From: Bryobacteraceae bacterium
GTDB taxonomy: Bacteria; Acidobacteriota; Terriglobia; Bryobacterales; Bryobacteraceae
Reading direction: 5' to 3'
Assembly: GCA_947456995.1 (NCBI GenBank)
Contig: CANGVB010000250.1
Coordinates: 1-6,066 of the forward strand
DNA length: 6,066 nt
Part shown: positions 1-6,061 of the stretch, piece by piece
Numbering within the stretch: the stretch's first letter is position 1
Layout: each line of letters opens with the position of its first letter
Made by a program: the position numbers and the translations under genes
The notes under the pieces: model-generated
Told to the model about the DNA's origin: nothing
What the model saw: only the letters and a program-made list of their open reading frames with translations
Database searches by the model: none

Positions 1-410
1 GATTTCGCCGTATCCACTCCCGCCATCGCCAGAAAGTCCACAATATTGCCGCCCCCCGCATACACACTGCGCGCCTCGCCGCCTCCCCCATCCATCGTCT
101 TCATATCCGCCAGCAGCAACGCCTCAGGAAAACGCTTGCGAAACGCTGGCACAACATTTGCCACTCCCTGCGTCTTCAGCAGCGGCGTCCCCATCTCGAC
201 GATATCCACGCCGGCTGCCAGCGCCGCCCCAGCAATCGACAGCCCCAGATCGATCGTCCCAACATCCACCGAAATCTGAAACGAAAGCCGGCTCCGCAAT
301 CGCTCCACCACCCGCGCAGAACTCGTTTGTACCGGCCTCTGCCCACACATTACCCCAGCCACACCAAACAAAGCCCGCCGGCTCATCTGCCCATACAAAT
401 GATGATCCAT
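1..410 (-). CDS. 3-hexulose-6-phosphate synthase-like protein (OMP decarboxylase superfamily), 3' end outside window
   Basis: Only the first 136 residues are present; the reading frame is open to the left edge. From about residue 46 the sequence follows the HPS/KGPDC branch of the orotidine-5'-phosphate decarboxylase (TIM-barrel) superfamily. It has SVD near residue 49, VDIVEMGTP (68-76), and the catalytic D-x-K-x-x-D motif as ADMKTMDGG (101-109), followed by GGNIVDFLAMAG. In the family these residues bind the Mg ion and sugar phosphate. HPS condenses formaldehyde with ribulose 5-phosphate or runs in reverse; KGPDC decarboxylates 3-keto-gulonate 6-phosphate. The TMD in the motif is closer to HPS than to KGPDC, but the substrate cannot be fixed from this fragment. 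The start at 410 is supported by GAGGAG 8 nt upstream. This gives an extension of about 45 residues before the barrel, unusual for the family, containing SRRALFGVAG, a twin-arginine-like segment. The superfamily call is fairly sure; the exact function is not. Confidence 0.72.
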   Translation of the reverse strand, partial: MDHHLYGQMSRRALFGVAGVMCGQRPVQTSSARVVERLRSRLSFQISVDVGTIDLGLSIAGAALAAGVDIVEMGTPLLKTQGVANVVPAFRKRFPEALLLADMKTMDGGGGEARSVYAGGGNIVDFLAMAGVDTAK

Positions 411-418
411 AATCGCTG

Positions 419-424
419 CTCCTC
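419..424 (-). promoter_or_regulatory. Ribosome binding site for the HPS-like gene
   Basis: On the minus strand the sequence GAGGAG lies 8 nt before the ATG at 410. It matters because it supports the long, Tat-like N-terminus: the alternative ATG at 386 (residue 9) has no comparable site in front of it. Confidence 0.7.
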
Positions 425-437
425 GAATGCCCTAACT

Positions 438-674
438 CTATACCAGACGAAGCTTACCAATCACGACCAGCGCCCCCACAGTCGCACTCTTACCCCACTG
501 CCGCGAGCAGCAAAGCAGCAACCGGTGCGGATCACTCTCGAGCACCTCGGCTTGTTTCGAATCGGCCTCAAATCCAGGCACACCTCCGGCGAGGCCAACG
601 CAATCTCCAAATTTCCAGAGCGACTCTGAAACTACATCTTCAATCGGCAAGCCATCACCTCCGTATCTCGACAC
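438..674 (-). pseudogene. Terminase large subunit-like N-terminal fragment (truncated P-loop protein)
   Basis: A 78-residue frame starting at GTG, with an in-frame TGA five codons upstream of it. Residues 33-70 look like the beginning of a phage-type terminase large-subunit ATPase. They hold GFEADSKQAEVL with a glutamine (Q41) where the adenine-binding Q motif is expected, then LLLCCSRQWGKSATVGAL with a Walker A-like SRQWGKS (57-63, nucleotides 506-486). The family normally runs several hundred residues further, with Walker B, a coupling motif and a nuclease domain. Here the frame stops eight residues after GAL, and none of these parts can be recognised in the 27 bp before the HPS-like gene. 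It is therefore probably a broken relic, or else a short standalone P-loop protein. The first 20 nt overlap the end of the upstream 96-residue gene, which could allow translational coupling since no Shine-Dalgarno sequence is visible. The similarity is read by eye and would need a profile search. Confidence 0.5.
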
Positions 675-945
675 ACAGGCGATGAATCAGTTGGTAGAGG
701 GCAACCCGTGCCTGAGGCACATTCCGGGCAACAACGATCAGGCCGTGAATCAGTGTCTCGATCCACAAATCCTGACGCTCCTCAGTCTTCTTCTCCTGGG
801 CAGCCGTCCTCCGGTCCCCCACAAACGGCGAGTCAATCATCAGGGAAAACATACTCGCCCAACACCCTACCAGCCCCAACCCCAACAAAAAAAAGCCCAA
901 AACTTTTTCAACATTTCTGATAACGCCCTTCCGGCCGGGCGACAT
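655..945 (-). CDS. Small predicted membrane protein of unknown function
   Basis: Not recognised. The 96-residue product has a short basic N-terminus (SPGRKGVIRNVEK), one hydrophobic stretch at about residues 15-37 (VLGFFLLGLGLVGCWASMF) and a charged segment rich in K, E and R. It ends in an amphipathic stretch (IETLIHGLIVVARNVPQA, then VALYQLIHRLCVEIRR). This suggests a single-pass inner-membrane protein with a cytoplasmic or peripheral helical tail. Codon use looks coding, with mixed G/C third positions. The ATG at 945 has an in-frame TAG eight codons upstream, and the only purine-rich site (GAGGAG, 962-967) lies 16 nt away, farther than usual, so initiation is uncertain. It overlaps the terminase-like fragment by 20 nt and probably shares its transcript. 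A run of eight T (A on the plus strand, 887-894) falls in the membrane segment and could hide a sequencing error or slippage site. Confidence 0.45.
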   Translation of the reverse strand: MSPGRKGVIRNVEKVLGFFLLGLGLVGCWASMFSLMIDSPFVGDRRTAAQEKKTEERQDLWIETLIHGLIVVARNVPQARVALYQLIHRLCVEIRR

Positions 946-976
946 ACCGGATTGCCACTTGCTCCTCTACCCGCCC

Positions 977-1076
977 CCCAGCCAGGTCCCCGGGCTCTAT
1001 CGTTACCCGTGTCCCCGGCCTGTCCTGTCACCCATGCCGCTAGGCCAAAGTGTTACCCATGTGCCGGAGTGTTCAA
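977..1076. repeat. 25-bp-period direct-repeat array resembling an insertion-sequence end
   Basis: GTTACCC at 1002, GTCACCC at 1027 and GTTACCC at 1052 are spaced by exactly 25 bp. Each is followed by a variant of ATGTCCCCGG. A fourth, more degenerate unit starts at 977: its GTCCCCGG (986-993) is exactly 25 bp before the same octamer at 1011-1018. Phased short repeats of the TGTTACCCATGTCC kind resemble, from memory, the multiple transposase-binding sites at ends of IS21- or IS481-like elements. No transposase gene or opposite end is in the window, so this would be a solo or relic end. The periodicity is directly visible; the IS assignment is an inference. Confidence 0.55.
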
Positions 1077-1127
1077 GGGTGGGGATGCCAAGCCGATCAA
1101 CCCCATCCGTAAAGGTGGGGATAGCAA
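1075..1127 (+). repeat. Duplicated G-rich 17-mer with alternative hairpins
   Basis: AAGGGTGGGGATGCCAA (1075-1091) recurs as AAAGGTGGGGATAGCAA (1111-1127), with 14 of 17 bases identical. Between them CCCCATCC (1101-1108) can pair with either the left copy (GGGTGGGG 1077-1084, 8 pairs including one G-T) or the right copy (GGTGGGG 1114-1120, 7 pairs including one G-T). Only one hairpin can form at a time. The copies directly follow the 25-bp array and may be part of the same IS-like remnant. Confidence 0.4.
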
Positions 1128-1273
1128 CTTCAACCGGCAACTCTACTGAAAACAGGGATCAAAGCCAAAAGGCAGCATCCCCCATTCACTCACAACCCCG
1201 CCCGGGACAGTCCAAAACAACGCCGGGCCAGCTCTTTGACATCCTGCCAGATACGCTAAAAACCAACCAAAGC

Positions 1274-1379
1274 CAGAGCTGTGTCTAGGATCCTGCTAGC
1301 GGTGAATTCTTAAGGCAAAGCCACTAAGGTCCAAGTAAGCGGTGCCTTCTAATAACCTGTGCGACTTAGCACAGCTCTG
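1274..1379. repeat. 106-bp element bounded by inverted repeats (MITE-like or structured RNA)
   Basis: CAGAGCTGTG (1274-1283) and its exact reverse complement CACAGCTCTG (1370-1379) bracket 86 bp. Allowing one 1-base gap, the match extends inward (CAGAGCTGTGTCTAGG against CAGAGCTGTGCTAAG read from the other side). Inside, AAGGCA (1312-1317) can pair with TGCCTT (1343-1348), and AGCGGTG occurs twice in the same direction (1299 and 1338). The element ends 52 bp before the dehydrogenase start codon, so it could be a folded 5' leader. A miniature transposable element fits equally well, although I see no target-site duplication. Confidence 0.4.
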
Positions 1380-1431
1380 AGTACATTTACGGATTGGCAG
1401 AATCTTCAATCCACCGCACACTGTCCATACA

Positions 1432-3858
1432 ATGCAGTTCCTTGTAATCGTTCTACTCACACTCTCTCTGCTCAGCGCTGCCACGCCCCCTACTAACTTC
1501 ACAGAATCTCAAGTGGCCACCGGCCTCTCCAGCCCCACCGCCATGGCCTTTGCCCCCGACGGTCGCATCTTCATCACCCAGCAAGGCGGCGCTCTCCGTA
1601 TCGTTCAGAACGGCAGCCTCGTCGCAACCCCCGCCATCACCCTCACCGTCGATCCGAGCGGCGAACGCGGCCTCCTCGGTCTTGCCTTCGACCCGGACTT
1701 CGCCACCAACAACTTCATCTACCTCTACTACACGCGAACCTCCACCCCACGCAACAACCGCGTCAGCCGCTTCACCCTCTCCGGCAACACCATCAGCCCT
1801 TCCACCGAAGTTGTGCTCCTCGACCTCGATCCCCTCACCTCCGCCACCAATCACAACGGAGGAGCCCTTCACTTCAACACCGATGGCAAGCTTTACATTG
1901 CCGTTGGCGACAATGCCACCGGCTCGAATGCCCCTTCTCTCAACACCATTCACGGCAAAATGCTCCGCATGAACAAAGACGGCTCCATCCCAAGCGATAA
2001 CCCCTTCTTCGCCACCACCACCGGCAACAATCGCCTGATCTGGACCACCGGCCTCCGTAACCCCTTCACCTTCTCCGTACAGGAAACCACCGGTCGCATC
2101 TTTATCAATGACGTCGGTCAAAACAACTGGGAAGAAATCAATGACGGCATCGCCGGCGCTAACTACGGTTGGCCCAGCACCGAAGGAGCAACCAGCAACC
2201 CGGCCTTCCGCGGCCCAGTCTACACCTACAATCACGCCAATCAGTTCGGCGGCGGCTTCAGTTGCGCCATCACCGGCGGAGACTTCTACAACCCCTCCAA
2301 CAATACCTTCCCCGCCACCTACACCGGCCGCTACTTCTTTGCCGACTACTGCGGCGGCTGGATTGCCACTTACAATCCCTCATCCAACACCGCTGCCCCC
2401 TTTCTCACCGGAGCCAACAGCATTGTCGACATCCGCACCAACTCCGATGGGGGCCTCTACTACCTGGAGCGCGGCAACAACGGCCGCCTCATGCGCATCG
2501 CCTACACAGGCCCGCTAGCCCCCACCATCTCCACTCATCCTCAAAACCAGTCAGTCCCCACCGGCCTCAACGCCACATTCACGGTAGTCGCCAACGGCAG
2601 CAACCTAAGCTACCAATGGCAGCGCAACACGATCGATATCCCGTCCGCAACAAGCGCCTCCTACACGCTCAATAACGTCAGCCTCGGCGATTCAGGCGCA
2701 CAGTTCCGTGTAATCGTAACTAACCCAACCGGCAATATCACCAGTAACCCGGCCACGCTCACCGTCACCACCAATCAACCCCCGGTGCCCTCCATCACCG
2801 CCCCAGCCACCTTCATCGGCGCTCAAACCATCAACTTCTCCGGTGGCGCAACAGACCCTGAATCCGGCACCCTCGCCCCCTCAGCCCTGAGATGGCGAGT
2901 CGACTATCTCACCGGCGCGGCCGTTCGCCCCTTCGTCCAGGAATTCACTGGTGCCGGCGGCGGCTCCTGGCTTGTGCCACAGGTCACACCTTACACGCTT
3001 ACCAACGTCTTCTTCCGCATCTACCTCACAGCCACAGATCCACAAGGCAACAGCACCACAATCTCACGCGACGTTGCACCACAAGTGGCAACACTCACGC
3101 TGCAAACCAACCCCTCGGGCCTCATCTTCACCATCGACGGCCAACCGGCCACCGCCCCACAGTCCTTCCCGGCCGTAGTCAATCTCATCCGCCCCATCGG
3201 CACATCCACGCCTCAAGGCTCAGGCTCAACCCGCTACAACTTCCTCAACTGGTCAGACGGAGGAGCCATCACGCACGACATCACCGTCCCGGCAACCAAC
3301 ACCACCTATACAGCCAACTTCCAAACCCAGTACCAACTCACCACCAGCGTGAACCCTGCTTCAGCGGGCAGCATCACCCCCTCCGCCTTCTACAACGCAA
3401 ACTCGGTCGTCAACCTCATCGCCACACCTGCCGCCGGCTGGCAGTTCAGCAACTTCACCGGCCCAGCCAATGGGGCAACGGTAACGATGGATGCCCCCAA
3501 AACGATTACCGCCAACTTCACCCCCTATCCGGGAATGCTCGCCCTCACCATCCAGTCCAAAACCGGCTCCGGTGAGCAACGCATCTGGACACTCAACATC
3601 ACCAACCTCGGCCAGGGCCCGGTGATCAATGCAAGGCTCAACAGCATTGCCATCACACCCATCGGCACAGCCCAAATCTCAGTCGCGACGCCCCTCCCGC
3701 TCACTCTCGGTAACATTGCCCCCGGTGCCAGCATCTCTATCCCTGTAACGCTCAACTGGCCCTTGAGCACACCGCCCACCAGAGCCCGCATGTTCTTCTC
3801 ACTGAGCGGCGACTTCAACCACGCGTCCACTGTGACGCTCAACAACCTCTTCCGTTAA
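1432..3858 (+). CDS. Secreted PQQ-dependent glucose/sorbosone dehydrogenase-like protein with Ig-like and repeat domains
   Basis: The 808-residue product starts with a signal peptide (hydrophobic LVIVLLTLSLLSAA, cleavage near residue 17). Residues 24-357 form a six-bladed beta-propeller of the soluble glucose/sorbosone dehydrogenase family, which oxidises aldose sugars with pyrroloquinoline quinone and calcium. Supporting motifs are SPTAMAFAPDGRIFITQQGG, ERGLLGLAFDPDF, NHNGGALHF (H141, the likely catalytic base), GLRNPF (R209, likely PQQ contact), and C278/C307 in SCAITGG and FADYCGGW, a probable disulfide. An Ig-like domain follows (about 362-446, STHPQNQSVPTG), then a beta-sandwich with TDPESGTLAPSALRWRVDY (about 452-551). 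Next come a domain ending in FLNWSDGGAITHDITVPA (552-630), a bacterial repeat-type domain (632-697), and a C-terminal beta domain (701-808). No membrane anchor or sorting signal is visible at the end. No Shine-Dalgarno sequence precedes the ATG; an in-frame stop lies at 1378-1380. The gene for the PEP-CTERM protein follows after 15 bp. Confidence 0.85.
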   Translation: MQFLVIVLLTLSLLSAATPPTNFTESQVATGLSSPTAMAFAPDGRIFITQQGGALRIVQNGSLVATPAITLTVDPSGERGLLGLAFDPDFATNNFIYLYYTRTSTPRNNRVSRFTLSGNTISPSTEVVLLDLDPLTSATNHNGGALHFNTDGKLYIAVGDNATGSNAPSLNTIHGKMLRMNKDGSIPSDNPFFATTTGNNRLIWTTGLRNPFTFSVQETTGRIFINDVGQNNWEEINDGIAGANYGWPSTEGATSNPAFRGPVYTYNHANQFGGGFSCAITGGDFYNPSNNTFPATYTGRYFFADYCGGWIATYNPSSNTAAPFLTGANSIVDIRTNSDGGLYYLERGNNGRLMRIAYTGPLAPTISTHPQNQSVPTGLNATFTVVANGSNLSYQWQRNTIDIPSATSASYTLNNVSLGDSGAQFRVIVTNPTGNITSNPATLTVTTNQPPVPSITAPATFIGAQTINFSGGATDPESGTLAPSALRWRVDYLTGAAVRPFVQEFTGAGGGSWLVPQVTPYTLTNVFFRIYLTATDPQGNSTTISRDVAPQVATLTLQTNPSGLIFTIDGQPATAPQSFPAVVNLIRPIGTSTPQGSGSTRYNFLNWSDGGAITHDITVPATNTTYTANFQTQYQLTTSVNPASAGSITPSAFYNANSVVNLIATPAAGWQFSNFTGPANGATVTMDAPKTITANFTPYPGMLALTIQSKTGSGEQRIWTLNITNLGQGPVINARLNSIAITPIGTAQISVATPLPLTLGNIAPGASISIPVTLNWPLSTPPTRARMFFSLSGDFNHASTVTLNNLFR

Positions 3859-3860
3859 TC

Positions 3861-3865
3861 AAGGA
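3861..3865 (+). promoter_or_regulatory. Ribosome binding site selecting the ATG at 3874
   Basis: AAGGA lies 8 nt before the ATG at 3874. The earlier ATG at 3865 overlaps this site and has no spacer, so the second ATG (MRTLLLLLL) is the likelier start. Confidence 0.6.
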
Positions 3866-3873
3866 TGCCCCCG

Positions 3874-4491
3874 ATGCGAACACTTCTGCTTCTCCTTCTG
3901 GCCAATACAACTGCGGTCGCCCTGCCAATACTGACGCTCCCCAACAGCGCCTCAGTCTTCGCCGCAGCCCCCAATAATACGCTGCTCATTCCCTTCTCCC
4001 TAACGCCTGACGCAACCAACTATGTCGTAATCAACAGCGTCCAGGGCACAGTCACTCGAAGTCCAGGTGAGATCTACTCGATTCTCGATATCTTGAGTAA
4101 CTTCGTCTTCAACAACGCCTACGCATTAGCCCCCGGCGGCCCTGCCTGGACAGATACATTCACTCCAAACCTGGTGGGAACTACTGCCGGTGCCATTGGC
4201 TCAATCGCATTCCCGGCCAGCGCCACACCCGGCCCGGCCAGCGGCAACCTCATCATCGGCTACGAGCTCTTCGATCTCGACCCCTTCGTCGATTCAGCCG
4301 CCATCAGCCTGGGCAACAATACCCTGACGACACTCTTTACCGTCAACATCGAGGCACCCACATCCATCCCGGAGCCCGGCACATTCGCCGTCATGGGACT
4401 GAGTTTACTCGTCTTCTGTATCAGCCGCCATAGCGCAGCAAGAGCAACGTCGCATCGTCATGCGGCTCAACACCCTCCAGAAAGTCGGTGA
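3874..4491 (+). CDS. PEP-CTERM sorting-domain protein
   Basis: The 205-residue product begins with a signal peptide (MRTLLLLLLANTTAVALP). Its middle, about residues 22-160, is a low-charge, N-, T- and G-rich beta-type region with no family I recognise. The C-terminus carries an exosortase sorting signal: PEPGT at residues 166-170 (PEP at nucleotides 4369-4377), a hydrophobic helix (FAVMGLSLLVFCIS) and then Arg185. PEP-CTERM proteins are exported, anchored, and processed by EpsH-type exosortases, often together with exopolysaccharide production; no exosortase gene is in this window. About 20 residues follow the Arg, longer than the usual short basic tail. Nearly all of that tail is encoded antisense to the conserved end of the convergent phosphatase gene. 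An alternative start at 3865 would add MPP. The 15-bp gap to the dehydrogenase gene suggests one transcript and related extracellular roles. Confidence 0.8.
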   Translation: MRTLLLLLLANTTAVALPILTLPNSASVFAAAPNNTLLIPFSLTPDATNYVVINSVQGTVTRSPGEIYSILDILSNFVFNNAYALAPGGPAWTDTFTPNLVGTTAGAIGSIAFPASATPGPASGNLIIGYELFDLDPFVDSAAISLGNNTLTTLFTVNIEAPTSIPEPGTFAVMGLSLLVFCISRHSAARATSHRHAAQHPPESR

Positions 4492-6061
4492 GCGCATTGC
4501 GCAACCCATCATGCAGCCCTTGCAACTTCAGTTGAGCATTCGCAACCACTGCCTCAGCGATCCGTTCACGGCCAAAGAACTCCTGCGGCCCGCGCCGCCC
4601 TTCCTCAACTCCATCACTAAACAGCACCAGAGTATCTCCGGCCTGAAGCTGCACTTGCTCAAGCGGATAAGTCGCCATCTCCAGCAACCCAATCGGGAAT
4701 CCATCCTGCTCAAGCGACTCAAGGTCCAGCCCGCGCAAAAGAAAAGGCCGCGAATGCCCCGCATTGACAAATCGCATCAATCCATCGGCATCGATGGAGC
4801 ACGCAAACATCGTCGCGTATTTCTCACCAGCCGTCCGCTCCAGAAGAAATCGATTCAGCCGTGGCAGCCATTCATCCAGCCCAGCCCCAGAACTCGCCGC
4901 CTCAAGCAAAACACCTTGCAGCAGCGACGCCAGCAAGGCAGCGCCAACACCTTTCCCAGAGACATCGGCTACTGCAGCGAGCCAGCTTCCATCCGGTCGC
5001 TTCAGCACGTCATAGAAGTCGCCTCCCACCTGGTGTGTAGGAATCGATGAGCCCACCGCCGTGAGGAATCCTTCAGTCGCTAACTTGCGTGGTAACAAGT
5101 TAGCCTGAATCGTCCTGGCTAGTGCCAGCTCTTGTTCCAACCGGTGCCGCTTACGCTCTTCTTCCAGCAACCGGGCATTCTCAAGAATCGTCGAAGCCTC
5201 AAGCGCCAGCGTCTGCAGAAGTTCCCGGTTCCCCTGCTGATTGACAACCTCAGACAACCGGGAATCCATGTAGATCAGCCCCACGGTGTCATCCATCGTG
5301 GCCGCCATCGTCTCCCCTGCCCCCACACTGCCACGCAGCCGCAGCAACGGCACACACAGTACACTTCGCAAATCGAGTCCACCGAGAGAATCGTTAAACC
5401 GCGAAGACCAGTCTGCAAGAGGGTCGAACTGAAAACTCAGCAGATCCTTCCGCTCTTTAAGCGCACGCTGAATCAAGGACAGTGGCACAGGCAACTGCCC
5501 GGCATCAATCGGACGGCCAGCCGCATCCCGGCCTAATTCCACCCGCATTGCTCCGGATTCTTCAAGCAGCAGAAATCCCCGCTCACAACCTGTTACCGTC
5601 AACGCCGCCTCAATCACCGCAGCAAGAACATCATGGGTCGACATGGCATGTTCAAGACTGCGAGCCACCTCCGTCAAAGCACGCAGCTTCGATAACTCGG
5701 AACTCCCCGCGCCGCCACTGCCTGGCATCCGTCCGATCAGCTTGCGGATCTCGGCTTCACTCTTCTCAACGACAATTAGTCGATAGCCATCTTCAAGCCC
5801 AAAGTCGATGACATCCCCACCCGAAAGCTTCTGCTCTTTCACTACGCGCACTTCATTCACCCGCACCCCATGCAGGCTCTCGAGATCTTCCAGCCAGATA
5901 TCCGAACCACGTTCGGCAATCACAGCATGTTTGCGCGATACACGACTGTCACGAAGGATCAGATGATTCTCGCTATGCCTTCCCATTGAAAACGGAAAGT
6001 GATCCAGAGGCACCTGGATCGCATTACCCGAAGGATTCACTACAGTAAGTTCGTAGGGCAC
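4421..6061 (-). CDS. FHA-GAF-SpoIIE serine phosphatase (RsbU-like)
   Basis: The 546-residue protein has three domains. An FHA domain (about 3-97) has GRHSENHL (27-34), SRVSRKHAVI (39-48) and HGVRVNE (64-70), the loops that bind phosphothreonine. A GAF domain (about 128-297) contains LRSVLCVPLL and GLIYMDSR. A helical linker (ELALARTIQANLLP, 311-324), typical of RsbU-type proteins, leads to a SpoIIE/PP2C-like phosphatase (about 325-545). The metal-binding aspartates appear intact: D348 in GGDFYD, D366 in ADVSGKG, D483 in FSDGVEEG and D535/D536 in HDDATLL, so activity is expected. Such enzymes dephosphorylate anti-anti-sigma (STAS) proteins in partner switching; here phosphopeptide binding and a GAF ligand would gate the output. 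No kinase or STAS gene is visible in the window. The start is GTG at 6061, only 5 nt from the window edge, so a start further upstream is possible. The gene converges on the PEP-CTERM gene with a 71-bp overlap, and no terminator is visible between them. Confidence 0.9.
   Translation of the reverse strand: MPYELTVVNPSGNAIQVPLDHFPFSMGRHSENHLILRDSRVSRKHAVIAERGSDIWLEDLESLHGVRVNEVRVVKEQKLSGGDVIDFGLEDGYRLIVVEKSEAEIRKLIGRMPGSGGAGSSELSKLRALTEVARSLEHAMSTHDVLAAVIEAALTVTGCERGFLLLEESGAMRVELGRDAAGRPIDAGQLPVPLSLIQRALKERKDLLSFQFDPLADWSSRFNDSLGGLDLRSVLCVPLLRLRGSVGAGETMAATMDDTVGLIYMDSRLSEVVNQQGNRELLQTLALEASTILENARLLEEERKRHRLEQELALARTIQANLLPRKLATEGFLTAVGSSIPTHQVGGDFYDVLKRPDGSWLAAVADVSGKGVGAALLASLLQGVLLEAASSGAGLDEWLPRLNRFLLERTAGEKYATMFACSIDADGLMRFVNAGHSRPFLLRGLDLESLEQDGFPIGLLEMATYPLEQVQLQAGDTLVLFSDGVEEGRRGPQEFFGRERIAEAVVANAQLKLQGLHDGLRNALTDFLEGVEPHDDATLLLLRYGG

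Larger units (their letters stand above)
946..1431. other. Divergent intergenic region of about 490 bp rich in repeats, no convincing gene
   Basis: This stretch separates the minus-strand cluster from the plus-strand dehydrogenase gene. Open frames crossing it on either strand have low-complexity, proline- and serine-rich translations without domains, and I do not call them. It holds, in order, a 25-bp-period direct-repeat array (977-1076), two copies of a G-rich 17-mer (1075-1091 and 1111-1127), about 150 bp in which I see nothing, and a 106-bp element bounded by inverted repeats (1274-1379). Promoters for both neighbouring units should lie here, but I see no convincing -35/-10 pair. Confidence 0.6.

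Noticed and set aside
977..1076. CRISPR array
   Set aside because: The units abut with a 25-bp period, so there are no spacers, and they are too diverged from each other.
682..1149. 155-residue plus-strand open frame over the left cluster and repeat array
   Set aside because: The translation is proline-rich and shows no domain. It lies opposite frames with better coding character and runs through the 25-bp repeats.
959..1288. 109-residue plus-strand frame across the repeat array
   Set aside because: It reads through the repeats and G-rich motifs, shows no recognisable transposase residues and has no ribosome binding site.
1394..1433. Promoter with TTGGCA (1394-1399) and TACAAT (1428-1433) for the dehydrogenase gene
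   Set aside because: The spacing of 28 bp is far from 17 bp and the -10-like box overlaps the start codon.
1296..1502. 68-residue minus-strand frame over the inverted-repeat element and the signal-peptide region
   Set aside because: It overlaps the well-supported start of the dehydrogenase gene and shows no motif or ribosome binding site.
1453..2235. 260-residue open frame on the minus strand inside the dehydrogenase gene
   Set aside because: It is antisense to a clear propeller domain. Its translation is glycine-, valine- and glutamate-rich without any motif, a normal by-product of the codon bias of the real gene.
2892..3575. 227-residue plus-strand frame in an alternative phase of the dehydrogenase gene
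   Set aside because: It is rich in H, R, P and S, the signature of an out-of-frame reading; the main frame has continuous domain structure here.
4460..5050. 196-residue plus-strand frame antisense to the phosphatase
   Set aside because: It is opposite the conserved SpoIIE domain and has no domain of its own.
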